From Aliihoeflea sp. 2WW (lineage in GTDB: Bacteria > Pseudomonadota > Alphaproteobacteria > Rhizobiales > Rhizobiaceae): a stretch of DNA of 64,000 nt. Of this stretch, positions 34,225 through 43,205 are shown piece by piece (the first letter of the stretch is position 1; each line of letters starts with the position of its first letter). The notes below the pieces were generated by a model. The model was not told the DNA's origin. It saw nothing but the letters and a program-made list of their open reading frames with translations, and made no database searches. Location of the stretch: assembly GCF_000497755.1 (NCBI RefSeq), contig NZ_AYOD01000010.1:23226-87225 (forward strand), in the 5' to 3' direction. A program made the translations under genes and the position numbers.

Positions 34225-35597
34225 ATGGGATGGCCCGCCCCTCCCGCCGGCACCGAGCTATGGTGCTGGTGTGTTTGAGAGGAAGGAGCGAACCGATGAC
34301 CATCGTGACCCTTGGAATCGACTTGGGCAAGAACCTGAATAGTATTGTTGGCCTGGATGCGGAGGAACGGGTCGTCCTGCGCCGACGCGTCCGGCGAGCG
34401 ACCCTTGCCGAACTTGCAGGCAAGCTTGAGCCTTGTACAGTCGCTCTGGAGGCGTGCTGCGGGGCGCATCATGTCGGTCGTCTCTTTGCCGCGAAAGGGC
34501 ATGAGGTCCGACTGATGTCGCCCGAACATGTCCGTCCGTACGTCCGTGCACAAAAGAACGACGACAACGATGCGGCGGGGATCGCCGAGGCAGCCACGCG
34601 GCCGACCATGCGCTTCGTCGAGTTGAAGAGCCAGGAGCGGCTCGACCTACAGACCCTGCACCGGGCCCGCTCTCGTCTGGTGGCAGCGCGAAAGGCGCTC
34701 GTCAATCAACTTCGGGCGATCCTGCTCGAGCGTGGACATACCTTCCGCCAAGGGCGCAGGGTTCTTGAACGGGAAATCGAACCGTTCCTCGCTGAGCCGC
34801 CTTCGGACCTTTCGGTCCGCATCTTGGTGCTCATCGCAGACATGCGAGCCGAGTGGCGATCACTCGATGAGCGGATCGACGCTTTGAACGACGATCTGAC
34901 CGAGCATGCACGTGCCGACGAGGCGGCAGGCCGGCTGACCTCGATACCCGGCATCGGCATCCTTGGCGCAACCGCGCTGTTTGCGGCCGTCGGGAACGGT
35001 GAGGCGTTCCGTCGGGCGCGCGACATTCCAGCCTGGCTCGGCCTCGTGCCGAAGCAGATGACGACGGGCGGCAAACCGCGGCTGCTCAGCATCACCAAGC
35101 GGGGGAACAGGCACCTGCGCATGCTGCTAATCCACGGCGCACGCGCGGCACTGCCGAGCCTCTCCAAACAGGCGACGCCTTTGGGCTCGTGGCTTCGAGG
35201 TCTTCTGTCCCGAGCACACCGCAACGTGGTCATTGTCGCGCTCGCTGCGAAACTCGCTCGTATAGCGTGGGCAACGCTGCGGCATGGTGTACGCTTCGAG
35301 CCGGAAAAGGGCACGGTGATGACCGCCTGAGCGGAGCTGTATAGTCGAAAGGATCGGCCCCGGATCGAGGGAGCCGTATGAGGTTGGCGGAAGGAGGCTG
35401 ATGGCCGGAAGGGTCGAACACCCGCGTCCCTGGAAACCTGGTTCAAAAAACGGCGCTACGACGCCGAGACTTTTATGAGGACCAGGACGCGCGGATCTCC
35501 ATCATGGCGAGGGCAGCAACGCCACTACGCCGGATACGTTTGTGCACGACCAAACAAAGCCTGAAGCAACCAACTTGCCAACGGGGCGGGCCATACG
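34225..35597 (+). mobile_element. IS110-family insertion sequence, copy 3, inside IS630
   Basis: The element sits exactly where the IS630 frame is split, at ...CTTTT (34224) and TTTTTGTG (35598). Near its ends are the inverted 12-mers ATGGCCCGCCCC (34230-34241) and GGGGCGGGCCAT (35583-35594). It holds one intact transposase and about 265 bases of downstream non-coding sequence, again the IS1111-like layout. The number of T residues belonging to target or element is ambiguous. Confidence 0.8.
34296..35330 (+). CDS. IS110-family DEDD transposase (copy 3)
   Basis: A 344-residue transposase. LGIDLGKNLNSIVGLD near residue 6 gives the first Asp, VALEACCGAHHVGRL the Glu, and AQKNDDNDAAGIAEAA the paired Asp. 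SIPGIGILGATALF and IPAWLGLVPKQMTTGGKPRL form the C-terminal domain. GGAAGGAG precedes the ATG at 34296. It is divergent from copies 1, 2 and 4 (for example KNDDNDAAG instead of KTDAADAEA), so it is a separate IS type rather than a recent duplicate. It appears intact. Confidence 0.87.
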   Translation: MTIVTLGIDLGKNLNSIVGLDAEERVVLRRRVRRATLAELAGKLEPCTVALEACCGAHHVGRLFAAKGHEVRLMSPEHVRPYVRAQKNDDNDAAGIAEAATRPTMRFVELKSQERLDLQTLHRARSRLVAARKALVNQLRAILLERGHTFRQGRRVLEREIEPFLAEPPSDLSVRILVLIADMRAEWRSLDERIDALNDDLTEHARADEAAGRLTSIPGIGILGATALFAAVGNGEAFRRARDIPAWLGLVPKQMTTGGKPRLLSITKRGNRHLRMLLIHGARAALPSLSKQATPLGSWLRGLLSRAHRNVVIVALAAKLARIAWATLRHGVRFEPEKGTVMTA

Positions 35598-35941
35598 TTT
35601 TTGTGCGACAGCTTCTCGGCATGAACGAACGCCCATACCGAGCGGTAATCGACCTTCAGGCCGCGCTCGGCCAGTTCCGCCACCAGTCCGCGCAGGGTGA
35701 AGTCCCTTTCCCGGCAGCGTTGCACAAGCCAGTCATGATGCGCGCCGGAAATCGCCTTCGGCTTGTGGCCGCCCATCTGGCCCGGCTCGACGCTGCCCGT
35801 CTCACGGAAGCGCTTCAGCCAGGCGATCGCAGCGCTGTAGCTGACGCCAAACCGTGCCGCAGCCTGACGCCGCGACAGGCCTTCGTGCTCAACCGCGCCA
35901 ACAACCCGGTCCCGCAGATCCATAGAATAAGGCTTGCCCAT
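35598..35941 (-). pseudogene. IS630-family transposase, first half
   Basis: Starting at ATG 35941, this encodes MGKPYSMDLRDRVVGAVEHE, the helix-turn-helix segment LSRRQAAARFGVSYSAAIAW, and ending RSVWAFVHAEKLSHK, where it meets IS110 copy 3. The sequence continues in the same frame at 34224 (KTLIAAEQ...). It is the DNA-binding half of the split IS630 transposase. Confidence 0.8.
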
Positions 35942-36619
35942 CCATGCCGGCCTCCTGTCCCGGTCGGCAAGATGAATCAGATTTGGACGCCATGGGGAAT
36001 CCCCAATCCGACTCAGCATCAAGTCATCCCGCTCTGGCCCTTTCGGTTCTGTTATGTTCACTGTTTGCTTCCGAAATGTTCGTGCCAAAGCCGGCAGCTC
36101 TTACGGCCGTCGAGGCTAATTCGGGTGCCCAGATGAGATAGACGGCATCACCACGCGGGTCGACCGTGGCGCCGACGCCAGGATGTCACGGCGGTAACCC
36201 GCGTCCTGCAATGTCACGAGATCGGATACTCCACCTTTCGGCGATCCAAACAATCAGATTGGATCACTCAGTTTGGAGGTAGCAGCCCATTTACCGCCAT
36301 TTGTGGATAGCACTTGCCGTTGGCGCGAGGGTCTCGTCCGCGGAACGTAGGGTCTACGCCTTCATCGGCGCGGCGGCTTAGCAAATCAGCCCAGAAATCG
36401 CCCCTTCCAGCGCGGGTTCAACTCCTTTAAACTTGCGATTTCGAATTGTCCACGGATCAGCAGCACACGCCCACACTCACAGCCTCTTGCATCGGACCGG
36501 GCGTTGGGTGTGGTTTGACTCTTCAAAATTTCGACTGGCAGGATATTGGCTCTTGTCGCCACAGTTGCAAATCCCCTACGGGTGAGTAGAGCGCTTTCAA
36601 CGTTGACTAGTATGGCCTT
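35942..36619. other. Gene-free region upstream of the TetR gene
   Basis: About 680 bases with no supportable gene. The left part should contain the outer end of the IS630 element. The right part, before the TetR start at 36620, has TTGACTAGTATGG-like sequence (from about 36603) and is AT-richer, so the TetR promoter is probably here. Confidence 0.4.
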
Positions 36620-37297
36620 ATGACGAACGAAAAAAACCAGTTGAAACGGAACGAGAGCCCAGCCAGGCGGCATGCGTCCGAGGACAAGACATCCTTTCGG
36701 TGGGGAAAGAAAGTTCTTGATCGTGGCGAACAACATAAGCTGCGGCGAGAGATTTTGCTGCGCACTGCGGCACGAGCGTTCAATGACACCAGCTATCACA
36801 CCACAACGCTCGATGAGCTGGCACAGCGCCTCAACGTTACAAAGCCAACACTCTACTATTACATAAAGGATAAAGACGACATACTGTTCGAATGTCAGCG
36901 TATTGCTTTGGGGCTTATTAAGGACGTATTTGAAAAGCAAAATGAAAGTGAACTTACTGGCATAGAGCAACTCTCCCAGTTTCTACGGCGTTATTCCGAG
37001 CTGATGACGGACGATTTCGGAATCTGCCTCGTGAGGACGGGACTCCGCCCTCTCAAACCGGAAAGCCGAGCGATTCTGCTAAAATTCGCTAAGCAGATCG
37101 ATCGAACTCTCCGCGACATTGTCGCAAGAGGCATCGCGGATGGAACGCTGCGGGATGTCGAACCGCTTCTTGTTGCCAATGCGATATTCGGCGGATTCAA
37201 CGGTATCGCAAACTGGTACAAGCCGGACGGCCAATTCGGCAAGGAAGAGATAACAGAAACATACATCGACCTCTTCATCAGAGCGGCAAGACGGTAG
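36620..37297 (+). CDS. TetR-family regulator, candidate regulator of the acyl-CoA cluster
   Basis: A 225-residue protein. A basic N-terminal extension of about 40 residues precedes the HTH (REILLRTAARAFNDTSYHTT, then LDELAQRLNVTKPTLYYYIK, then DKDDILFECQ). The C-terminal ligand domain is helical (GIEQLSQFLRRYSELMTDDF, ending YIDLFIRAARR) and resembles TetR proteins that sense acyl-CoA thioesters, such as KstR2-like regulators. It lies 6 kb before the catabolic genes, whose promoters share an operator-like motif. That it binds there is an inference. The gene looks intact. Confidence 0.75.
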   Translation: MTNEKNQLKRNESPARRHASEDKTSFRWGKKVLDRGEQHKLRREILLRTAARAFNDTSYHTTTLDELAQRLNVTKPTLYYYIKDKDDILFECQRIALGLIKDVFEKQNESELTGIEQLSQFLRRYSELMTDDFGICLVRTGLRPLKPESRAILLKFAKQIDRTLRDIVARGIADGTLRDVEPLLVANAIFGGFNGIANWYKPDGQFGKEEITETYIDLFIRAARR

Positions 37298-37583
37298 GTT
37301 TTTCGATTGGTCCGGATCCAGGGTTTCGCCATGGGCGCCAAGTTCGCCTAGGTGCCAAAGCCCGCGTCGCCCGAGACCTCACGCAGCTTATGCTCAATAT
37401 GGATGAAGATGTCCTCAACAAGCGGGTCGAGCGCTCCGTAATCGATCGAGGTGGTTACCAGCCGATGCGCCACGATCACCGGATGGGCCGCATCGCCTGT
37501 GATCTGTTGGACGCCTCGAATTACCTCGCGTTTTCGGCCGTGATTTGATTCCATCGCCGTGCTGATTTGCATGGAGGCGATGG

Positions 37584-38243
37584 ATGCGAGGACAGGCCGG
37601 GTTCTGGGACGTTGACGAGCGCTATGCGCGGTTGAGCGAAGCCGGCGATCCGCTGGAGAAACTGAACGCTGTCGTGCCGTGGGAGATATTCCGCAAGCCG
37701 TTGTCGAAGGCGCTGAAGCGCTCGGATGGCTCGAAGGGTGGCCGCCCGCCCTACGATCCGGTGATGATGTTCAAAATTCTGGTGTTGCAGGCGCTGTGTA
37801 GTCTGTCGGACGATCAGGCCGAATTCCAGATCATGGACCGGCGCACCTTCGGCCGGGTCCTTGGTCTTCTGGATGCCGGCGACAGGGTGCCGGACGCCAA
37901 GACGATCTGGCTGTTCAGGGAACACCTCGTGCAGGCTGGCGCGGTCGAAAACCTGTTCGCCCGTTTCGATCGCCATCTTTCGAAAGCCGGATATCTGGCC
38001 ATGGGCGGACAGATCGTCGACGCCACGGTGGTGGCCGCGCCGAAGCAGAGAAACACCGACGATGAGAAGGCCGATATCAAAGCGGGCAAGATACCGGATG
38101 TCTGGAAAGGCAAGCCCGCGAAGCTGCGGCAGAAAGACCGGGACGCGCGCTGGACCGTAAAGTTCTCGAAGGCCAAGGTCGATGACGAGGGCAACGAGCA
38201 CAAGCGCGACATCGCCGTTCCCATCTTCGGCTACAAGAACCAT
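37584..38243 (+). pseudogene. IS5-family transposase, first part, cut by IS110 copy 4
   Basis: Residues 1-220 of an IS5-type DDE transposase: MRGQAGFWDVDERYARLSEA, KGGRPPYDPVMMFKILVLQA, VPDAKTIWLFREHLV, GQIVDATVVAAPKQRN (first Asp), and VPIFGYKNH. The frame stops matching after the CAT codon at 38241-38243, where IS110 copy 4 begins, and resumes at 39646. A GGAGG lies before the ATG at 37584. The catalytic domain is incomplete. Confidence 0.8.
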
Positions 38244-39642
38244 ATGTGGACGACCCCCTTCTCGCAAGATTGTCAAGCAGCTTTTTGATCGGATCGCTTG
38301 CGATCATATGTCCGGCCTATGGGCGCGATCACACATGATCGCTGGCCAAGATGGTTTCCGCGACGCGAGTCCCCAACACGCCGGCGGCCTGTAGCGGCCG
38401 ATGGTTCTTTCGGAGTGTCTCGCGTCTCGGATCGATCGATCACACCATCTGCCTCTTCTCTTGCAAGTTCCGGCCTCAGCTCAGCACGATAGCGGTAGAA
38501 GCGCTCCCCGTAGCTGTCTGATCTTCATGCGGCGTGCGCCAAGGCAAGCGTCGCAGCATTTTTCCTGTAGGGCTCACCCGTCACCATCATCTTCCAAGCG
38601 ATGCGGGCAATCTTATTGGCCAAAGCCACGGCCGCGAGTTTCGGCGGCTTGCGCTTCAGAAGATCAACAAGCCAAGGCGAAACAGTGCCTCGACCGGATC
38701 GGGTATGCCGGATGACGGCGGTGGCTCCGACGACCAGCACGCTGCGCAGGGCTTCGTCGCCGGCACGCGTGATGACGCCGAGCCTAACCTTGCCGGCAGT
38801 GGAGTGATCCTTTGGCGTCAGGCCGAGCCAAGCGGCGAAATGCCGAGCCGATTGGAAGGCCTCAGGTGCGGGCATCTTCATCACCAGCAGCGACGCGCCG
38901 ATCGGGCCGACGCCGGGGATTTGTGCCAGACGACGACTACATTCATTGGCCCGATGCCAGGCCATCAGCTTGGCATCGATTTTTTCCAGCTGCACCTGCA
39001 ACTGCGCGTATTCCTTGCCATGAAGAGCGAAAAGCTCCCGCGCCAAATCCGGCAGCGTCTCGTCTGCTGCAATGCGCTCGAGCAATGGTTCGATCTTGCT
39101 CATCCCCTTCGCGGCGGTCAGACCGAACTCGGCTGCGTAGCCGCGTATCGCGTTGGCGAGTTGCGTTCGATTGCGGACCAGCCGGTCACGCACTCCGGCC
39201 AGCATCAATGCCGCCTGGCTGTCGGCTGTCTTTACCGGCACGAACCGCATCGTCGGTCGGCTCATCGCCTCACACAGCGCTTCGGCATCCGCCGCATCGT
39301 TCTTGCCTCGCTTGACATACGGTTTGACCAGTTGCGGCGGAAGCAGCTTCACGTCGTGACCGAACGACTGCAGCAGGCGCGCCCAATGATGGGATCCGCC
39401 GCACGCCTCGATCGCAATTACTGTAGGTGGCAGCTTCTCGAAGAACGCCACCATCTCCTTGCGCCGCAGCTTCTTGCGCAGGATCGGTTCCTCAGCCGCG
39501 TTCACGCCATGCAACTGGAATACGTGCTTTGACGTGTCCATACCGATTCGAATAATCTGCTCCACGGACGGTCTCCTTTGCTTGAGATCTTCAACGACCT
39601 CATTCTGGCACATCGATGCCGTGCGGGGGCCGTCCACCCCAA
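38244..39642 (-). mobile_element. IS110-family (IS1111-like) insertion sequence, copy 4, inside IS5
   Basis: The element lies between two parts of one IS5 reading frame (left part ends CAT at 38243, right part resumes CATGCC at 39643-39648). Near its ends are GTGGACGACCCCC (38246-38258) and inverted GGGGGCCGTCCAC (39625-39637), a 12-of-13 match and similar to the ends of copy 1. A structured segment at 38300-38363, downstream of the transposase, is shared with copy 1. Confidence 0.8.
38525..39565 (-). CDS. IS110-family DEDD transposase (copy 4)
   Basis: A 346-residue transposase starting at GTG 39565 behind AAAGGAG. IRIGMDTSKHVFQLHGV carries the first Asp, VIAIEACGGSHHWARLL the Glu, and GKNDAADAEALCEAM the paired Asp. 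The second domain has QIPGVGPIGASLLV and HFAAWLGLTPKDHSTAGK. The layout closely follows copy 1, and it appears intact. The 280 bases after its stop are non-coding but conserved in part. Confidence 0.87.
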   Translation of the reverse strand: MEQIIRIGMDTSKHVFQLHGVNAAEEPILRKKLRRKEMVAFFEKLPPTVIAIEACGGSHHWARLLQSFGHDVKLLPPQLVKPYVKRGKNDAADAEALCEAMSRPTMRFVPVKTADSQAALMLAGVRDRLVRNRTQLANAIRGYAAEFGLTAAKGMSKIEPLLERIAADETLPDLARELFALHGKEYAQLQVQLEKIDAKLMAWHRANECSRRLAQIPGVGPIGASLLVMKMPAPEAFQSARHFAAWLGLTPKDHSTAGKVRLGVITRAGDEALRSVLVVGATAVIRHTRSGRGTVSPWLVDLLKRKPPKLAAVALANKIARIAWKMMVTGEPYRKNAATLALAHAA

Positions 39643-39645
39643 CAT

Positions 39646-39699
39646 GCCTCGATCGATCAGCGACACGGCTTCATTCGCGGCTGGACGGTCACGCATGCT
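39646..39699 (+). pseudogene. IS5-family transposase, continuation fragment
   Basis: ASIDQRHGFIRGWTVTHA is the direct continuation of the IS5 transposase interrupted at 38243 (...FGYKNH). After about 18 codons the match ends where minus-strand IS701 sequence begins. The two share the bases CGCATGCT at the junction (39692-39699). The C-terminal half of the IS5 transposase is gone. Confidence 0.75.
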
Positions 39700-40328
39700 C
39701 GCAAACCCATCGCGCCTTGATGGCGGCGGCGAGCGCCTTCAATGTCGTGTCGGCCGGCAGGTTGGACAGATAGTATTTGCGCTCGCCGGAAGAGCGCCAT
39801 TCGCCGACCAGCCAAGCCTCCTCGCCGGGCATGTGCTGCTGGCCTTTGTCAAGGATACGCTGCGGGTCGCCATCGGCGATGCGGACCCGCAGGGCAGAGA
39901 AGCGTGCGGCAAGGCGTCCTTCAGTTCCGTGGCGCCAACTCACCGTCTTCCAACCTGCTTGCGCCAACATCGTCTCGGCGGCAGTTGAGAGCGTATCGGG
40001 GATCGGGTTCTTGCGCGGCCTGCCGCGTCCGGCGACGGGAAAGACCAGCGACACGCTGGCCAGATAGACCTTCTGGTGCTTCGCGATGCCGACCGCCCAG
40101 GCAAGGCCGCGTGCGCTCAGCCCTTGGCGGAACGGCGCAGACAGACCGTAGCCGGCATCGGCAAGCACCATGCCGAAGCGCAGCCCGGCGGCGATCAGAC
40201 GGTCGATCTCGGCAAGGGCGATCTCCGGCTTGGTGCGGGCCACCCGACATTGCTCGGGAACGCCGGCCTTGGCGATCCGATCCGCATCGCTCGTCCAACT
40301 CTGCGGCAGGTAAAGCCGCAGACCCACG
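39692..40328 (-). pseudogene. IS701-family transposase, C-terminal part
   Basis: From VGLRLYLPQSWTSDADRIAK through VLADAGYGLSAPFRQGLSAR, VGIAKHQKVY, RGRPRKNPIPDTLSTAAETM, and GERKYYLSNLPADTTLKALA to KARWVCEHA, this is the DDE_5-type core of an IS701 transposase. It begins at the left end of the IS21 element and is cut short at 39692. The N-terminal part is at 42666-43086. Confidence 0.8.
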
Positions 40329-40391
40329 TGTCACCGGTCCTGCAATTCTCCCTGAAAGTGGGCTTTGAAAATTCCCTGATTGACATTTCTT

Positions 40392-40433
40392 TCGGTTCAT
40401 TCCGGCGGGGCTAGCCCCGCCGGAATGAACCGA
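40392..40433. repeat. 42-bp perfect palindrome upstream of istA
   Basis: Bases 40392-40433 are perfectly self-complementary about the centre CTAG (40411-40414), with 21-bp arms beginning TCGGTTCATTCC and rich in G/C toward the middle. It lies between the left end of IS21 and the istA start at 40475. As RNA it would form a very stable hairpin just upstream of the istA ribosome-binding site. As DNA it could extrude a cruciform or bind a dimeric protein. Confidence 0.85.
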
Positions 40434-40474
40434 GCCGCCATTGGTGCCATGACCTCTGCGCGAGGGAGGCGGCG

Positions 40475-41734
40475 ATGGTGCGACTTGGAGAACTGATGAT
40501 GATTCTGGAAATGCATCGACAGGGACTATCAATCACCGCCATTGCGAGGCGGACGGGGCGTGATCCCAAGACCGTGCGCAAGTATATCGACCGCGGTGTC
40601 GAGGCGCCGGTCTACGGGCCACGCTCGGTGGGCCGGCCAAGCAAGTTGGCGTCCTACATGGACTTTATCCGCGAACGTGTGACCGCCTTTCCCGATCTCA
40701 GCGCCGCGCGCCTGACGCGGGAGATCCGTGAACTCGGCTATGTCGGCGCCTACACGGCAGTGAAGCGATACCTCGCTGCGATCCGGCCCGAGAACGAGCC
40801 TAAGCCGTATGAGGTCCGCTTCGAGACGCCGGCAGGCGTCCAGGCGCAGGTCGACTTCGCTCGTTTCGTCGTCGACTTCACCGACGATCCCGGCACCAGC
40901 CGGATCGTCTGGCTATTCAGCCTGGTGCTTGGCCACTCGCGATTCATCTTCGCGCGCTACGTCCTGCACCAGGATCTGCAGACGCTCCTCCGTTGTCATA
41001 TGCAGGCATTCGCCGCGCTCGGCGGTGTGCCGATCGAGATCCTTTACGACCGCATGAAGACGGCGGTCATCGGCGAGGACGACCAGGGCCACATCGTCTA
41101 CAACCGCTCGCTGCTGGCGCTGGCGCGGCACTATCGCTTCCAGCCGCGCGCCTGTCGTCCGTACCGGGCCAAGACCAAAGGCAAGGTCGAGCGACCGTTC
41201 AGCTATATCCGCCAGGACTTCTACCTCGGCCGCAACTTCCGCAACCTCGACGATCTGAACACCCAACTGATTGAGTGGCTCGACGCCGTCGCCAACGTCC
41301 GGGTCCACGGCACGACCCAGCGCATCGTCGCCGAAGCGTTCGATGCCGAACAGCCCGAGTTGCAGACGCTGCCGGAGCATCGCTTCGACGCCGTGCTGAA
41401 GCTCGAACGCCGCGTTAGCCACGACGGCTTCGTCGCGGTCGGCGGCAACTTCTACAGCGTGCCGGACCGCACCCGACGTGTCGTCGAGGTGCAGCAACTG
41501 CCCGATCTGATCCGCATCCTCGACCTCGGCAATGTCGTCGCCGAACATCCCGTTCTCGAAGGCCGCAAGCAATACCGCATCGATCGAAGTCACCGTACCG
41601 GCGGTGTCGCGAAGCGCAGGACTGGTGTCGCCGCTGGAATCACCATCGGCCGCATCGGCGACCATGTCCCGCTGCGGTCGCTCGCCATCTATCAGGCGAT
41701 CGGGGCGCAACTGGCGATCGGAGACCGACCATGA
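40475..41734 (+). CDS. istA: IS21-family transposase IstA
   Basis: A 419-residue transposase. The N-terminal HTH is LGELMMILEMHRQGLSITAI then ARRTGRDPKTVRKYI. The rve DDE domain includes GVQAQVDFARFVVDF (first D), EILYDRMKTAVIG (second D) and TKGKVERPFSYIRQDF (E). The C-terminal beta domain has FVAVGGNFYSVPDRTRRVVE. The ATG lies behind GGAGGCGGCG. Its stop overlaps istB by 4 bases. Confidence 0.92.
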   Translation: MVRLGELMMILEMHRQGLSITAIARRTGRDPKTVRKYIDRGVEAPVYGPRSVGRPSKLASYMDFIRERVTAFPDLSAARLTREIRELGYVGAYTAVKRYLAAIRPENEPKPYEVRFETPAGVQAQVDFARFVVDFTDDPGTSRIVWLFSLVLGHSRFIFARYVLHQDLQTLLRCHMQAFAALGGVPIEILYDRMKTAVIGEDDQGHIVYNRSLLALARHYRFQPRACRPYRAKTKGKVERPFSYIRQDFYLGRNFRNLDDLNTQLIEWLDAVANVRVHGTTQRIVAEAFDAEQPELQTLPEHRFDAVLKLERRVSHDGFVAVGGNFYSVPDRTRRVVEVQQLPDLIRILDLGNVVAEHPVLEGRKQYRIDRSHRTGGVAKRRTGVAAGITIGRIGDHVPLRSLAIYQAIGAQLAIGDRP

Positions 41735-42588
41735 CGCTCACCACAGCATCGTCGCGGGTCGACAATATCCGCCACAGCCTGGTCGGGCTGAAGATGCCGC
41801 GCGCGCTTGAGATGCTCGACACCACCCTGCGCCGCATCGAGCAGGGACAGATTGACGGCATCGAGGCGCTCGATGAATTGCTTCTCGAGGAACTGTCGCT
41901 CCGCGAGAACCGCCGGATCAAGGCGGCGCTACGCATGGCGCGGCTGCCGACGGTGAAGACGCTCGCCGGCTTCGACTTCTCGTTCCAGCCATCGCTCGAC
42001 CGCAATCGCATCATGGCATTGGCCGGCCTCGACTTTATCAATCGCGCCGAGGTCGTTCATCTGCTCGGCCCGCCAGGAACCGGCAAGAGCCATCTTGCCA
42101 CCGCACTGGCCGTCGAGGCGGTGCGCGCCGGCAAGCTGGTCTACTTCATCCCGCTCGCCGATCTCGTCGCCCAGCTCGCCAAGGCCGAGCGGGAGGGAAC
42201 TCTGCGCGAGCGCATCCGCTTCCTCTGCCGGGCGTCGCTGCTCGTCGTCGACGAGATCGGCTACCTGCCGGTCACACCGGGCGGCGGCAACCTTTTCTTC
42301 CAACTGGTCAACGCGCGGTACGAAAAGGGAGCGATGATACTCACCTCGAACCGGGGCTTTGCCGAATGGGGCGACGTGTTCGGAGATCCCGTAGTCGCCA
42401 CCGCGCTGCTCGACCGGATCCTGCATCACGCCGTCGTCGTGCAAATCGAAGGCTCAAGCTATCGCATGCGCGAGCATGCCGCCCTGGTTCCGGAGAACCT
42501 TCGCGCCAACGCACTCGTCAATCCACCACCGGTCCCGAAACGGCGTGGCCGACCCACGAAAGGACACGAAGATCGACCGTTCGGCTGA
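41731..42588 (+). CDS. istB: IS21-family helper ATPase IstB
   Basis: A 285-residue AAA+ ATPase of the DnaC type. Walker A is LLGPPGTGKSHLATAL near residue 110, Walker B is SLLVVDEIGYLP near 170, followed by the sensor segment AMILTSNRGFAEWGDVFGDP and the arginine-finger region LLDRILHHAVVVQIEG. It selects the target and activates IstA. It is coupled to istA by a 4-base overlap and looks intact. Confidence 0.92.
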   Translation: MTLTTASSRVDNIRHSLVGLKMPRALEMLDTTLRRIEQGQIDGIEALDELLLEELSLRENRRIKAALRMARLPTVKTLAGFDFSFQPSLDRNRIMALAGLDFINRAEVVHLLGPPGTGKSHLATALAVEAVRAGKLVYFIPLADLVAQLAKAEREGTLRERIRFLCRASLLVVDEIGYLPVTPGGGNLFFQLVNARYEKGAMILTSNRGFAEWGDVFGDPVVATALLDRILHHAVVVQIEGSSYRMREHAALVPENLRANALVNPPPVPKRRGRPTKGHEDRPFG

Positions 42589-42665
42589 TCACCGACCTCG
42601 GACCCGCCGCCAACATAGGGAATTTTACACGCCCACAATTGCGGAAACTTCGGTGCCCGTTGACA

Positions 42666-43086
42666 CCACGGGAACAGGAACCTCGTCACGCGCCAGCGTC
42701 AGCGAGACCAGCGTCTGGCAGTTGGCGCGCTTGCCAAGCGCGGAGGCATATTGCAGCGCGACCCCAACCGAGCGGTCGCCCTTCTTAGGTAGGGCCGTGT
42801 CGTCGACCACCAGGACGGCGTCATCGCTGCCTACCAGCCTGTCGGCTTGCACGGCCAGTTCCGTCTCCAGCGGCCCGGCATCCCAGATGCCGTCCGAGAT
42901 GAAGTGATGCAGACGGTCGTAGTGCTCAGGCGCGAGGCGCTCGGCCATCGGGCCTACGCTCTTGCGCTCGCCCGGCCCGATCAGACCCGAGACATAGACC
43001 GGGCACATCTGCCGCCGCTTCTTGTGACCAAGCTTCTCCACAAACGGCTGCAGCCACGCCGTCAGGGCAACGCCCAATTCCACCAT
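42666..43086 (-). pseudogene. IS701-family transposase, N-terminal part
   Basis: Starting at ATG 43086 (behind GGAGGG), this encodes MVELGVALTAWLQPFVEKLG, KKRRQMCPVYVSGLIGPGER, YDRLHHFISDGIWDAG, DDAVLVVDDTALPKKG (first Asp), ending LTLARDEVPVPV where the IS21 element begins. It is the start of the transposase whose continuation is at 39692-40328. Confidence 0.8.
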
Positions 43087-43205
43087 CGCGATCCCTCCAG
43101 TTCCAGCACGAAGGATCGGCAACCATCATTGATAATCCGTTAATCTGCCAAAGTAGTGCTAGGCTGCTAGCTTGGATTCAACGCCGCGTGTCTCAGGCGC
43201 CGCCC

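Larger units (their letters stand above)
40329..42665 (+). mobile_element. IS21-family insertion sequence inside IS701, with 5-bp target duplication
   Basis: The element runs from TGTCACCGG (40329) to ...GTTGACA (42665), so its ends are TGTCA inverted repeats, and it carries istA and istB. It is flanked by the direct repeat CCACG at 40324-40328 and 42666-42670. Removing the element and one repeat restores the IS701 reading frame ...EVPVPVGLRLYLP. Both genes are intact, so this is the youngest clearly dated insertion here. Confidence 0.9.

Noticed and set aside
37348..37572. 74-codon minus-strand frame between the TetR gene and the IS5 transposase
   Set aside because: The peptide (ITGDAAHPVIVAHRL...) looks somewhat protein-like and may be the end of a gene cut by the IS5, but I cannot name a family and its upstream part would be in IS5 DNA. 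It is not listed as a feature.
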